64,000 nt of DNA from Kingdonia uniflora (GCA_014058105.1 JACGCM010000510.1:434001-498000); one strand, 5' to 3'. Shown: positions 13,201 to 23,036, counted from the first letter of the stretch. Numbers and translations are program-made. Notes: a model not told the origin generated them from the sequence alone.

Positions 13201-16200
13201 ACTACACCATCTCGTGACACAACATGACCCAAGAACTTGACCTCTTCCCGCCATAAATCACATTTTTTGAGCTTAACATAAAGCTTATGCTCTCTAAGTG
13301 TCTGCAAGACAGTCCGTAAATGCTCTGCATGTTCCTTCTTCGACCGCAAATAGATCAGGATGTCATCCACAAAAACAATGACAAATTGATCCAAATATGG
13401 TTTGAAAACTCAGTTCATCAAATCCATAAAGACCGCAGGGGCGTTAGTCAATCCGAACAACATAACTACAAACTCATAGTGGCCATATCTTGTCCGAAAA
13501 GCAGTCTTGGGAATGTTCCCATCCTTGATTCTAAGTTGGTGATAACCAGACCTTAGATCAATCTTGGAGAAATACTGGGCTCCCCTCAACTGGTCAAACA
13601 GGTCATCAATCCTAGGTATTGGATACCTATTCTTGATTGTCACCTTGTTCAACTGCCGATAATCAATACACAACCACATCAAACCACCCTAAGGCAAAAC
13701 ACTTGGACGAATAAAACCCTGTTGCGATAAATCTTTAACCTGGTCCTTGAGCTCTTTCAGCTCAACAGGAGCCATACGATACGCTGCACGAGAAATTGGT
13801 TCCATCCCAGGCACTAAGTCGATACCAAAGTCAGCATCTCTCGGCGGCAATCCCGGTATCTCTTGGAATACATCCTGAAACTCGGAGACTACTGGAAGTT
13901 GCTCGATATACATCTCAACTGGCTCAGTCTGGAGAAACGCTAACATCGAATAAAGTAAATCTGAAATACCCGAACCCTTAAACTGAAACTGCTCCTAGTT
14001 TGGTCTATAGAAAGTAACTGATCGTTCACAACAATCAACTCTGGCATGGTGGGTAAACAACCAGTCCACACCGAGGATTACGTCAAACTCTTCAATAGGC
14101 AAAACAATCAAATCTGCAGGTAAAACAAAATCACAAACGACAACGGGACAATCCTTACAAATGCGATTAAGCGAGGCTGAACTACCCAAATGAGTAGTCA
14201 CAGTCAACTGAGTCTCTAAAGTATCAGGCTCTAAACCTAAGGAACACATGCTGATGTATGAAATAAAAGAATATGATGCACCAGTATCAAATAAGACTGT
14301 AAGAGGAGTATGAAATACTAATGAAGTACCTTCCATCACCGCTTTGTCTCCACTCTGATCACGCTGGACTGCAAACACTCTACCCTGAGCCTGAGCTTGA
14401 CTTTGATGTTATTGAGTCTGTCTCTGCTGATGTTGAACCTGACTCTGACCCTGCTGATGCGGAGTCTGGTAACGCTGAAACTGACCCTGCGGACGATGTC
14501 CCTGACCATGCTCATGGGATCGCTGCTAAAACTATTGCCCCTCCCTACGAAGACAACGCCTAGCAAGATAGCCATGCTCTCCGCAAGAAAAACAAGGACC
14601 TGGAATACGAGCCCAAAGGTCTATCATCCCTCTGACTCTTTCTGTTATGCCCCTGGTGACCCTGTCTAACAGACGAATCACCCTCTTCCTTCTTATCTGT
14701 CCGCGTATACTCCTTCTGCTTGATATTACTCTGATAGTCTTGCTCAAACTCCTGAGCTCGTGAAACAAACTGCGCATAAGTTTGCCCAAGAAAACCTCTG
14801 TATATAGTTCGAATAGGCGAAATAAGACCCTCCATGAACTTCGCAACCTTGGACTCATCAAGTGCTAGAGCATAACGAAACAACTCCGTAAAATGTGCCT
14901 CATACTGTGATACAGTCATCTTATCCTGAGTCAGCTGATAGAACTCAGTTGTCATCTGATGTCTGAAGCTCTGTGGAAAGCACTGCTCAAAGAACTTGAC
15001 CTTGAACTCTGCCCAAGCCATCGGTGGTACCAACCCGTGATTTGCATTCTGCTGCTGCATGAACATCTGAAATACTTGCTGAAAATCCCCCGGAGGAACC
15101 ACAGTAGGAACAACCACAACAGGAATAGGTGGCACAATAATCTCCTCTTGAGTAACCTCTGGAACGAAATCTTGTCCCACGTGAACCGAAGTCTCAGCGA
15201 CAACCTCATCTACCGGTAATGCACCACGTCCCACACCACGACCTAAATCACGTCCCCGAAGGACATTGGTTCTCAAACCACGTGCTGCAGCAGGTACGCG
15301 AGGAACTGACACTTGAGCACCGCGACCTACAACAGCATGGATAGCAGCAACATCCCCATTACCTCGTCCTCGCACCATCTAGACAAGATAAAAGCAAATA
15401 AAATCAGTAAACGCGCAAAAAGGTAAAAATTGAGAAAATCGAGAAAAACTGAAAAGAATCAACGAGTTTTACTATAATATCTAAACTGCTTAAGGATTTA
15501 ACCTAGCGTTATGATACCAAGTTTGTCACGCCCCAAAATTTGCCTTCTAATAAAAATCATAAAGCAAATTCTAACGCATAACAAGGCGGGCATCCCACGG
15601 ATGAAGCCCCACAAATTTATTATATTTCTAAAGAAATTACTACATCTACTTACCAACTAAACACAGCGGAAAATAATTCAGTTATATTAAAATGAATAGA
15701 ATGAATAAAATTCTCAACAAACTCTAAAAACGAGAATAAGACTACGACAATGAAATATGAAATAAATATCATAAATACCCTATAACAGCTTAGCGATCCA
15801 ATAGAACTCCAAAGAATCCCAAAAATGATCAACCAAGCCTCACTAAGCAAAATCATACCGTGCTCGGCCTTCTGTGAAAAAATATAGCGCACATGGCGTC
15901 AGCAAACATAATTATTACCGGTCACTGAACATGACAGACCGTTCTATTATACAAAAGTACTAGTGTGATATAATATCCTATAAATATATGTAAATGATGC
16001 AATACTTTGAGGAAATGAGGTTCAATTATTAATGCTATTTTTTAAGCGTCAGCGCCAACCGATATTATAAATTAGTTATAGTGTGTTATTAGATGTGGGG
16101 GATAACTAACAGACGATGTACACAGGGCCACTTTTAATTCAGTGGGACCACACTCTCGCATCCTTCTGTCCTCAACAGAAGCGTATCCCTTATTGTCGAG

Positions 16201-18244
16201 CCAGGGATTGGCGGATTCCTTTTTATTGAGCCAGGAATTAACGGGGAAATCACCGGATCAAGGTGGTCAAGGAGTTTCAATCTACAGGCCTAAAGCCTGA
16301 TTTATTTTTACTTTTAGAGATCTATGCCCACGGGAAGTATTCACAAAGAATATCAAAGCCAATATGTAATTGGGGAAGAGTTTTAGGGGCTTGCAACCCT
16401 GGAACACTGATAAACAGTCCCCGAATCTTTTGTTTAGGGAATCGAACCCAAGGACCTGACATCATAGCCCTGATGTGTACACGACTCTAAGTTATCCTAT
16501 GCATGAATGATTTAAGAGACCGACACTCAATCAAAATGACCTATATGTCCTCGCTCTATAGGCAATGAGACTATATCATATGATTGGCGATCTTATGCTC
16601 AACGACCTTTCTACCCTCACAATTATAGGAGTGAGGACTCTGTCGATGATATTATACTATCAGACTATCAATGATCTTTCTACCTCAATTTAATAAAGGT
16701 TATATCAGTAAAGTCCTATAATCGTGGCTAAGTTAAGCCACCTCTTGACACTTACACATATTTAGGTTTATGCTTAGTACCCTCTTGATTAACATCAAGG
16801 TCCAACTTGAACATCTATAATTTAAAGGGCTGAACATGAGGGCACCAATTACTACTACCAATGCTATTGATATAGACAAGGGCATAATTAATAACGTTAC
16901 AAGTTATCTTATACACTAATCTATATATATATATAGATACCTTACTGAACATCTATGCATTATGTATATAATACTATGCAAATCTTCCTTATACTAAACA
17001 CTTATGCTTTCTGAAATATTTTAAATAAGCCTGCCTTACTGAACATATATGCATTATGTATATAATATACAAATCTGCCCTTATTGTAATAAAAAAGAAA
17101 CTATTATAGTATCAATTTATAACTACAACAGAAGCAACTAATTGATAAAAATTGGTTTAGTGATATATTCCTTTTCCTAGTAACAGACTTACTATTATGA
17201 GTTCTAAAATAGTTGTATAACAAGCTGTAAAATTTGCAGTGAAACAATTACGATGAGTACGCTCAATCACTAATTATATAAAAGTACAATCACCTACTAA
17301 ACATAACATATTATCTATAATTACAACACTATTCCAATCAAAGAACAATGACGAGCAATAATGGCACTTGCCTTAATTCGGAATTTGCTAAAAACGAGGA
17401 GCGAAGAACAACCTAACAATGCCCAACGAAAGCAATACCCAACCCACTCCGAAAACAGGCACGATTGAGAATTTGGAGTTTAGCGTAATACTTCTCACAA
17501 ACCAGTCTCTAAAGTATGGGTTGATGGAGGAGATAGATAGAGAGATGGAGAAGAATTAGGGAGAAATACGGTGGTGGTGTTGACCAAGTTTTCCTCAATT
17601 TCAAAAGCTCATGAACACATACTATGGTACACCCTAGAGCAAGTTAAGTAAATAGCAACTGTGAAACACAAAGGAGAAAAAGAAAAATGGGGTGCTACAG
17701 TAACTTTTCACATTGTATAATAAAACAAATTGTCCATCTCGCTTTGTATAAATTTTCACATTTTCCCTTGAAACTTGTAGGCAACTTTTTGTTCTCCAAA
17801 TTTGGTTGAGATTTATCTGTTAGACGGTTTTACTTTTATTTTTAGTCCTGTTTCCCATGTAACTTGTAGGCAACTTTTTGTTCTCTTTGCTTTTATTTTA
17901 GTTCCGTTTGTGTAAACTTCATGTTCTTCCCTATGATATTCAGTTGTTTGTGATGGTGCTTAAACGTCTGAACGGAATCTCTGCAGGGAACTAATGATGA
18001 TATCGTGGATTTGTCCCACGGGAAGCGGTTATGGGAACTGTCCAAAGAAAAATATGACCCCCTATGGGTCAATGGAGGTGGGCACTGTAACCTGGAAACT
18101 TATCCTGAATACATAAAACATTTACGGAAGTTCATGAACGCAATGGAAAAGCTATCTATTGTGAAACAAGCAAAGCAAAATCCTCCTCAAGAGCAGAACA
18201 TCCCTGAAATAAAGCATAACAAATGCTTAAGATTCGGAAAGTGA
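2391..18244 (+). CDS. ABHD17-like: ABHD17-like alpha/beta hydrolase (probable protein depalmitoylase), five exons
   Basis: Exons are 2391-2710, 3250-3286, 3489-3725, 3808-3855 and 17987-18244. All introns are GT-AG and the joined frame is 900 nt (299 aa plus TGA). The protein matches plant 'alpha/beta hydrolase domain-containing protein 17B-like'. Visible motifs are the oxyanion segment SHGNAAD (80-86), YDYSGYGAS (108-116), nucleophile elbow YGQSVGSG with Ser153, Asp218 in GTNDD, and His247 in GGGHCNLE. The 65- and 29-residue spacing of Ser, Asp and His equals that remembered for animal ABHD17. Family members remove palmitate from membrane proteins. MGNVTSS fits the N-myristoylation consensus, so membrane attachment is inferred. 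The frame is intact, so the gene looks functional despite the 14.1-kb intron 4. Confidence 0.93.
3250..3286 (+). CDS. ABHD17-like: ABHD17-like exon 2 (37 nt microexon)
   Basis: Flanked by ttactgcag and gtaaattc. Together with the two bases carried over from exon 1 it encodes residues 107-119 ([13 protein letters not shown]), a highly conserved loop. The short size and split Ser codon mean simple ORF calling misses it. Confidence 0.92.
3489..3725 (+). CDS. ABHD17-like: ABHD17-like exon 3 (nucleophile elbow)
   Basis: Acceptor tacag precedes it and gtaagtctc follows. It encodes residues 120-198 from [11 protein letters not shown] to MTFWFDIFK, including YGQSVGSG with the predicted catalytic Ser153. 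Confidence 0.93.
3808..3855 (+). CDS. ABHD17-like: ABHD17-like exon 4 (48 nt)
   Basis: Acceptor tttgcag and donor gtaagccttc. It encodes residues 199-214 ([16 protein letters not shown]), ending just before the loop that carries the catalytic Asp. The next exon lies 14,131 bp away. Confidence 0.92.
5467..5532 (+). repeat. short direct repeat (about 33 bp, two copies)
   Basis: A unit reading attctagtt-(at)-gtgtaagagcgtccact occurs twice in a row (about 5467 and 5501), the first copy having two extra bases. It sits at the left edge of the larger repeat unit beginning near 5550 and may be an end duplication of that element. Confidence 0.6.
5663..7090. mobile_element. decayed solo LTR, Tekay-like (related to the LTR starting at 53306)
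   Basis: Begins TGTAAACCCCAAAATCCAAT, which aligns with the TGTCACGCCCCAAAATCC start of the LTR at 53306 and continues to align (ccaattactaaa, then cccac-aacc-agcca and ggctcagt). A downstream segment near 6335 (actcgccttaattcgg) resembles the tail of the Tekay LTRs at 10700. No internal coding sequence, second LTR or clear target duplication was found. The right edge is approximate. Confidence 0.55.
7363..8337. mobile_element. non-autonomous Mutator-like element (MULE), 975 bp
   Basis: The ends read GGG...ACTGTGAGGT and ACCTCACAGT...CCC. The terminal inverted repeats extend about 185 bp at roughly 80% identity by eye; for example cctctctttggatg on the left mirrors catccaaagagagg on the right. 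A perfect 9-bp direct duplication, TATTTAATT, flanks it (7354-7362 and 8338-8346). Long TIRs plus a 9-bp duplication is the Mutator signature. The interior (about 600 bp) contains only a 78-codon frame with no transposase motif. Each TIR also holds a near-repeated subunit (ctcattt...cctctcttt). Confidence 0.8.
8630..8800 (+). repeat. local duplicated intron segment, copy 1 (left of the Tekay insertion)
   Basis: The stretch containing caaattg-cc-catctcgc, cttgtag-caactttt and ttttacttttatttt recurs immediately right of the retrotransposon (17705-17870). A third partial copy lies at 17853-17935. The insertion therefore landed at the boundary of a pre-existing tandem duplication in the intron. 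Confidence 0.65.
8801..11033 (-). repeat. Tekay-type element, 3' LTR (left on the plus strand)
   Basis: Starts TGTCACGCCCCAAAGCC directly after GTAAC and ends gggcgctaca before the polypurine tract. It contains an (AT)n run at 10200-10231 and a perfect 11-bp inverted repeat (gactttgtgta / tacacaaagtc, 10235-10268). The inverted repeat is missing from the other LTR. Confidence 0.92.
11034..11049 (-). other. polypurine tract of the Tekay-type element
   Basis: The minus strand reads TTTTAGGAGGGTAGAA directly abutting the 3' LTR, as expected for the plus-strand primer. Confidence 0.8.
11044..11283 (-). pseudogene. integrase C-terminal chromodomain (Tekay-type)
   Basis: [19 protein letters not shown] is followed by [16 protein letters not shown] and [15 protein letters not shown], the chromodomain layout of Tekay/Del chromoviruses. 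It runs to TGA close to the polypurine tract. The alanine-rich stretch at the start of the open segment is the frame leaving the broken integrase, so the ATG is not a real start. Confidence 0.85.
11256..12420 (-). pseudogene. integrase of the Tekay-type element
   Basis: The HHCC zinc-binding region is recognisable ([13 protein letters not shown], then CLTCQQMK). The catalytic core shows Asp in [12 protein letters not shown], Asp in SIVSDRD and Glu in [13 protein letters not shown]. The C-terminal [10 protein letters not shown] and [13 protein letters not shown] follow. At least two frameshifts split it (near 12,050 and 11,680-11,450), although the acidic triad itself is still encoded. Confidence 0.88.
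12435..13946 (-). pseudogene. pol: reverse transcriptase and RNase H of the Tekay-type element
   Basis: RT motifs in order: FRMAPxELKELK-like lead-in ([17 protein letters not shown]), [51 protein letters not shown], then a stop, then [12 protein letters not shown] with the catalytic Asp pair. RNase H starts VVYTDAS (about 12,930) and ends [15 protein letters not shown]. Breaks: about 12 codons are deleted and a stop introduced before CIDYR (near 13,685), there is a stop at about 13,410, and a deletion with altered frame removes the Glu-bearing segment of RNase H (near 12,800). Dead enzyme. Confidence 0.9.
13995..14378 (-). pseudogene. protease domain of the Tekay-type element
   Basis: Contains [13 protein letters not shown], the aspartic protease active site with DTGA intact, and later [10 protein letters not shown], the second conserved motif. 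The open segment is about 127 codons and ends at TAG just before the RT lead-in. It is part of a once-continuous pol frame now broken by stops. Confidence 0.88.
14532..15378 (-). pseudogene. gag: gag of the Tekay-type element
   Basis: Opens MVRGRGNG with an Arg/Gly-rich N-terminus. It continues with the gag core [29 protein letters not shown] and [11 protein letters not shown], and ends with a zinc knuckle in another frame (frameshift near 14690-14860). The knuckle reads [14 protein letters not shown], so the usual His is Tyr. The first part of the gag core (the stretch before [13 protein letters not shown]) is missing, an internal deletion of roughly 100 codons relative to the family. Non-functional. 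Confidence 0.85.
15508..15519 (-). other. primer-binding site of the Tekay-type element
   Basis: The minus strand reads TGGTATCATAAC four bases inside the 5' LTR. This resembles the initiator-methionine tRNA site TGGTATCAGAGC used by most plant chromoviruses; the last bases have drifted. Confidence 0.8.
15524..17699 (-). repeat. Tekay-type element, 5' LTR (right on the plus strand)
   Basis: Starts TGTCACGCCCCAAAATTTG and ends ggggtgctaca followed by GTAAC. It is slightly shorter than its partner because the AT microsatellite and adjoining hairpin are reduced to a brief tatatata near 16922. In element orientation it precedes the primer-binding site. Confidence 0.92.
17700..17986 (+). repeat. 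intron segment right of the Tekay insertion, duplicated
   Basis: Starts with target duplication GTAAC, then copies 2 and 3 (partial) of the local intron repeat (cttgtaggcaactttttgtt occurs twice, about 17775 and 17860), ending in the pyrimidine-poor acceptor ctctgcag of exon 5. Confidence 0.65.
17987..18244 (+). CDS. ABHD17-like: ABHD17-like exon 5 (catalytic Asp and His, C-terminus)
   Basis: Acceptor ctctgcag. It encodes residues 215-299, beginning [18 protein letters not shown]. Asp218 and His247 complete the triad. The tail after residue 275 is short and ends HNKCLRFGK before TGA, so this is the short-tailed subtype rather than the one with a long Ser-rich C-terminus. Confidence 0.92.
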   Translation, partial: GTNDDIVDLSHGKRLWELSKEKYDPLWVNGGGHCNLETYPEYIKHLRKFMNAMEKLSIVKQAKQNPPQEQNIPEIKHNKCLRFGK

Positions 18245-19579
18245 TAACTTGGGCTTTCAGATTATTCAGAAGCTGCAGTTAATATCTCCAGAAACTGGGT
18301 TGATTTCCATGGAAGAAAATGCATGAGAACTCAGTGGCATCAAGGGCCCAGTATTGGGCAGCCAAAGTCAGGTGGATGTGTGCTCTAGAAAGAACGGGTA
18401 TGTACAATAGATAGATGTTTTGCCGGCAATAGTTTCAAGGTTGGATTAGGTAACTTGTAATGTATGTCGTTACACCTGGGAGATGTTATATATTTCAGGT
18501 TCAAAGCTATGTATGTGCTCCTCAGTCTATACATCACTGTAAAGACCATGAAATTAAAGTCAAATATATTTTTTGTTCTGTGCTTTTCACCCATGGTGTT
18601 TTTATGTGTGGATGTTATCTAGTATTCAAGGTATTTGGGATATCATCGTAACTTTTGGTGCCCCTTGACTTCAATATTCCGTCAAAGACTACTGGAAAAT
18701 ATGAGATTTTGAAAATTATTGAGTTTAATAAGGAGAGAGTAGTGAATGTGGTTAGCAGAAATGGGGAAAAAAATCTAAAATATGCTATTGTGAGGATATA
18801 ATGTGGAAAACATATATGAAGAGTTAAAATGGACATTTATGCTGAAAAGGTTTCTGGAAAAGATGTTGCCACCCTAAATTCCTAAACATATGCTTTCTAA
18901 AAACATATGCTACTGTAAGGACTCTATGGCTGTTCTAATAATCCGTTAGAGCTAGACGGTGAAAGGAGCGAAAACTTTAGTTTCTGATTGGAAGATTTGC
19001 ATAGGCTTAAGCACTTTCGGACCATTTGACTCTTCGTCAAACATGTTAAAGCTTCGGTATCTGAACATAAATCCAATGATGGAAAGAAGATTCACGCTCT
19101 GAAATGTCATCAGTATTGGAATAGTAGATACGATGATTTGTGAAGTGGGAACCTATAGCAACAGTAGTGTGGATTCTGGAATGGAAGGATGATAGTAAGT
19201 TTCCAAGGTTCAATACATATGAATTTTCTACTAGTTTGGGGTGAATCCGAGGAAGGAACTGATTAATCTTTGCTTTGCTGCATGCCTGCATCACCACTCA
19301 ACTACCTTCCTTAACATCAATGATAATATTCTTTCTGTCACTATTCCTCTTCCTCTCTCCTCCCGGGTCCGAATTTCTAATCTCCATATAATTATTTTGC
19401 GCAGGTGAATATATATTCAACTACTCTGGATATTGATTAGTATTACTATGAAGCCTGTCTTTTTGCACCCTATATAAATGCACAAAAAAACTTTGGTCCC
19501 GAAATTCAAATTGTTTCTAATTGTCACCTATATAATTACATAATCTCTGTATTTGCACATTTTTTGGCAGTTCCAAGGG
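18245..19579 (+). other. 3' UTR and downstream flank of the ABHD17-like gene
   Basis: No open frame of note. The first 300-400 bp are presumably the 3' UTR, but no canonical AATAAA hexamer stands out. The rest is AT-rich spacer up to the LTR of element C. Confidence 0.5.
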
Positions 19580-20101
19580 TGTGTGCAAGAGCCTGATTTC
19601 GTAATAGCTCGAATAAGCTCTTACACCGAATATTCCTGTGACACATTTAACATAACCAATAATATAAGATGACACAGGTGGTTTGCGTGGAAACCTCTGA
19701 ATAGATAAAAACCACGACTTCAGCTTGAGGATTTAGTAATAATAACTTTATTGTTCAAGAGTAGTGAATGTTTGAATACAATTTGAGATCTCTCGAGCCT
19801 AAAATTTTGGTCTTTATTCATCTGTATCTTATTCTTTTTATAGACCTTATCCTCAGTTCGTTTTCGCGTGTGAGCACATTCTTCTGAAAATGGGGAAAAA
19901 TGGTAGTTAGACCTGTAACTGCTAGTTCGCATGAGGCAGGTGTCCTTGACTTGTTTCGTTTCATTTGGAGTGCTCGAGTCACGTTCTTCTTCAGTTCGTG
20001 GTCTAGGTGTATTTGATAACAGTGTATGCCACGTGCGTGTTGCGTGAGTATGGTATTGAATCAGTTCGAGTTTATCCCAGCTTGAGGGACAAGTCCCTAC
20101 A
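19580..20101 (-). repeat. element C: 3' LTR (Tat/Retand-like family, minus orientation)
   Basis: On the plus strand it runs from TGTGTGCAAGAGCC to cccctaca-type end (gtccctaca). It aligns along its length with the D LTR (56182-56772) at the shared core ggaaacct-tgaataga-taaaaaccacga, the tttatagacc segment and gtgagcacattct. The left boundary is approximate (19580 or 19582). The 5' LTR of C is not in view. Confidence 0.7.
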
Positions 20102-20115
20102 ATTGCCCCCTCGCA
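20102..20115 (-). other. element C: polypurine tract
   Basis: attgccccctcgca on the plus strand is a purine tract on the minus strand, abutting the LTR end. It parallels the D element (atcgccccctcaca at 56773). Confidence 0.7.
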
Positions 20116-20383
20116 ACTGAAGGCAGAGGTGGCTTTAGTTGAGAAGTTCCCATCAAGTTTGTTATCTGGAATTTGAATAGATTGTCTGACAAATTGAATG
20201 ATGTAATTTACTGATGTGGGTTTGATTTGGGAATTGTAAAGTATTTATTGGAGACTGGGTTGTGGTATTGATTGCGGTTGAGGCAATGAAGTGCTGTTGT
20301 AGTTGGTTGCTGGGTTTCCAAGAAGTTATTTCTTTTAATGATGACTACGTTGGAAATCCTTCCCTGCATTGAATGTTATGTCT

Positions 20384-20392
20384 CTATAAATA
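20384..20392 (+). promoter_or_regulatory. TATA box of the antisense ORF1 of element C
   Basis: CTATAAATA lies 81 bp upstream of the ORF1 ATG (20473). The same motif precedes ORF1 in D, B, E and (as CTATATAAG) A, so it is likely a real internal promoter running opposite to gag-pol. Confidence 0.6.
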
Positions 20393-20472
20393 TTGTTGTT
20401 GTTGTACTACCAGTTATTCTTCTGCAAGTACTTTTGTCTTTACATATCTTTTATAGATTCTTTGTAGTTATA

Positions 20473-20796
20473 ATGGTGAGTACCAGACGCCAAGTATATG
20501 AAGCTAGGGTTCTTGCCAAAGTACAGGAACTCTAGTTTTGTTACAGTCCCTAGATCTCCCTACTCCTGTATCAGTTCATCCTTCCTATCATGGTATGACA
20601 TATGAGGAGATAGTGGAGGCGGATAATGACTACTAGCTACCAGATGTCGTGGTTCCATTATTTGGTGGTAGCTGGTGAGCAACGCAGATTGTGTCTTCGT
20701 CTTCTTGCAGATGATGCCATTACTGAGGAGGATGAGGATGTCGGCGTCCGTGTTAGGAAGTATCGCCGCTATCCTGTGAGTGATTGGGTTCTGTAG
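20473..20796 (+). pseudogene. element C: antisense ORF1 (first small ORF)
   Basis: Starts MVSTRRQVYEARVL, matching the start of D's intact copy (MVKTRSQRAIEARVL at 57956). A TAG ends this frame at 20533-20535. Another frame later gives WFHYLVVAGEQRRLCLRLL, ADDAITEEDED and SDWVL, which follow the D copy's WFASMRNCWRSVEDRKKFVL, INEDMD and GDW. It is therefore a frameshifted copy of the same protein. Function unknown; see the D entry. Confidence 0.6.
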
Positions 20797-21217
20797 GTGG
20801 AGAGGTGGTAGAAGATCTTTGTTACAACCATCTTCATTTTCTTGCAGAGGTGGTGGTTTTAGAGGTGGAAGAAGCTTCTGGTACGCGAACTTAAAAGTCT
20901 TGCCAATATCTGATAGTGATTGTAATCTGCAGAACTATCTATAGGAAGTATCTGCTATAACTTACTATTTCTTGTAAAGTACTCTGTAGTGTGCATTTTC
21001 AAGATAATGAAAAAAAGATTTTTTAATCAAACGCCTTAAACTCTGAATTAGTATATGTAAATTGATTATATCGAACTGTAGAATAGAGTATGGGTAGATC
21101 AAAATAAATATGGGTCAAATTGTGTGTGATGTATTATGTGAAAGAAGTTAGTTTGAATTGTGAAAAACAGTTAGTTGTAGACATGGTATGTATTCATATT
21201 GATTTTTTAAACTGAAT
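20797..21217 (+). other. rest of element C left of the A insertion
   Basis: AT-rich DNA after ORF1 with no coding signal. I read it as the 3' UTR of the antisense unit. The continuation of C is probably at 42203 beyond element A. Confidence 0.4.
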
Positions 21218-21827
21218 TGTAATGATAGGCAATTCAAATGACGAAAGGATTCAGTATTATAGTGGCTTATTCCGCATCTCGGACTCATGCTTCATCTTTG
21301 GCCATCATACGACCACTCGACCTCATCAGCATACACGTGGCACAATGTATGACACAATACAGTTACAGAGTCCTAGTCATCACTTTCGACCTCTACATCA
21401 ACAGTTCGAGCCAACAAGCACATAATCATCAATGAAGCCGTTACAAAATAACAAGATCATACCGTTACACAATCAAGTAAAAGATTATCAAATATATATT
21501 GTAACGTCCATAATTAATGATAGTAATGGTCGTCAAACGGCCATATTATAAGACCTATAAATAAGACCAGAGAATTCCTGATGAAGAACGGAAGAATACT
21601 CATTCAACACTCTATACAAAACTATTCAGAACTTCCATTATAATAGTTATCAATCCTCAATAAAATATCTCTATCTTTCTAAATCCTCAAAGAGAGGTCG
21701 TGGTTTTTAACCTATTCAAAGGTTTTCCATGCTAAACTTTGTGTTAATTGTTATTTGTTATTTACTAGTCATTCTGAATATCTTTGGTGTAAAGACTAAG
21801 TTCGGATCACGAAATTAGGCTATTACA
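21218..21827 (+). repeat. element A: 5' LTR
   Basis: The right end ggctattaca is exact (PBS follows). The left end TGTAATGATAGG is inferred from length (610 bp) and from alignment with the solo LTR at 54226 (shared ctcgacctc, tacac-tggc, tatgacaca). The last 200 bp match 41990-42202, including ggttttccatg-taaactttgtg. Confidence 0.65.
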
Positions 21828-21829
21828 TT

Positions 21830-21847
21830 TGGCACCGTCTTTGGGAA
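21830..21847 (+). other. element A: primer-binding site
   Basis: TGGCACCGTCTTTGGGAA begins two bases after the LTR. It is the same site type as in element E (TGGCGTCGTCTGTG). The matching tRNA is not named here because I could not verify it. Confidence 0.75.
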
Positions 21848-21899
21848 CGAAGTTCTCAAACTCATTGTCTCAGAAAATAGTTGATTATCTCTCTACGAA

Positions 21900-23036
21900 A
21901 TGACGCTTCTAGACCAAAGTACGCTAATTTCTCCAGGAGAAGAAAACACAATACTAGCAGAACTGTGGGCTAATTTCAACTCTAAAACCGAAAGGCGAGC
22001 CGCTTTGGAGCAACAGTTGGCAAGCGCACAAGACGCGTTGAAGGTCATGCAGAGTCAACATATCGCAGCCTTGAATAACAAAGCAGTGCTGCCAACTGCT
22101 TCACGAGTTTCTATTCTCGACAGGATAGGACCTCATGTAAATAATCTGAGACGTGAAGTTCGATCTAATCATAAGCAACCTGGGGGGGAGCCAACTCTAA
22201 TACAAGAAGTCCACCAATAAGTTGATGGAGGCCTTGCTGGAGTCAGACAAGCATAAAATCCACCCTGGGGAAGAGTTCGTATTCTGGCTCGTGGTCGACT
22301 AAGTGAAGGAAGTGGCGATTACAACCCTCGTGAATGACGCGTCCCATGACCGACCATTACAGCTCGTCAGTACGTGACTCAGGAACATGTCGAAAAGTGT
22401 ATTAAAGAACTGTTCGATGCCCAAGCTCAAACTACTAAAGGCATTCACAATAGGTTACAGAAGAGCCTGATTGCTCAAGAATTATTGGATGGCGAGGTTC
22501 CCACCAGTTTTCACACACCAAAAATCAGAAAATATAAGGGAAATGATCTAGTGGAGCACGTTCAAGAATTCCAGGACGCTCTCGGTTTGCATTCTACATC
22601 TAACTACATTTTATGCCAGCTCTTTCCTACCAATTTATTTGGCGAGCCTTTGTGATGGTTTCATTCTCTACCAAAAGGGTCCATTACGACTTTCGAACAA
22701 TTGTGGAAACTTTTCGTCAAGAACTACTCGCACAATAGAGATAAAGAAGAGAATTTATATTATATATTCAGCCTTAAGCAGGTACCAGGGGAGAAGCTCG
22801 AAACATTTACTAAGAAATTCTTGGAGTTGGCCAGGAAGGTGGACCGACTCGATCAAAAGATTACAATTTCAGTCTTAACCAACGCTTTGCTCGTGAATAG
22901 TAGAGCGAAGGAGTACCCGATTCTGAATAAACCTACAACTTTGGAAGACATGATCGAGAAGGTCAACGGATATATCGATCTCGATAGAATGGTATCTAAA
23001 AGACATAAAGCTCAGAAATCAACCTTGACAGCATGA
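21900..23036 (+). pseudogene. gag: element A: gag
   Basis: One frame with several stops. The gag core begins near 22480 with LLDGEVPTSFHTPKIRKYKG and continues LVEHVQEFQDALGLHST, CQLFPTNLFGEPL, a TGA at 22653-22655 in place of Trp, then FEQLWKLFVKNYSHN, LETFTKKFLELARKV and LEDMIEKVNGYIDLD. This is the retrotransposon gag fold. Its closest relative in the window is the gag of E (shared FHTPKI, YHNLP/FHSLP, VNGYIDL). Confidence 0.85.

Larger units (their letters stand above)
8801..17699 (-). mobile_element. complete but defective Ty3/gypsy chromovirus, Tekay/Del type, inserted in intron 4
   Basis: LTRs lie at 8801-11033 and 15524-17699 (2233 and 2176 bp), each reading TGTCACGCCCC...GCTACA on the plus strand. 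Target duplication GTAAC is at 8796-8800 and 17700-17704. The element runs on the minus strand: PBS, gag, protease, RT-RNase H, integrase, chromodomain, PPT. The long LTRs, initiator-Met-like PBS and C-terminal chromodomain point to the Tekay (Del) clade, which is an inference from remembered traits. Frameshifts, deletions and stops break every domain. In the first 275 bp the two LTRs differ at about 28 sites, 24 of them transitions, so the insertion is old and probably decayed by cytosine deamination. Confidence 0.92.
3856..17986 (+). other. 14.1-kb intron 4 of the ABHD17-like gene, filled with transposons
   Basis: Donor gtaagcc at 3856 and acceptor ctgcag ending at 17986. The other three introns are 539, 202 and 82 bp. 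From 3856 to about 5450 I see only AT-rich intronic DNA without recognisable coding. After that come the repeats described separately: a tandem repeat pair, a decayed LTR, a Mutator-like element and a Tekay-type retrotransposon. The TEs account for most of the expansion. Confidence 0.85.
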
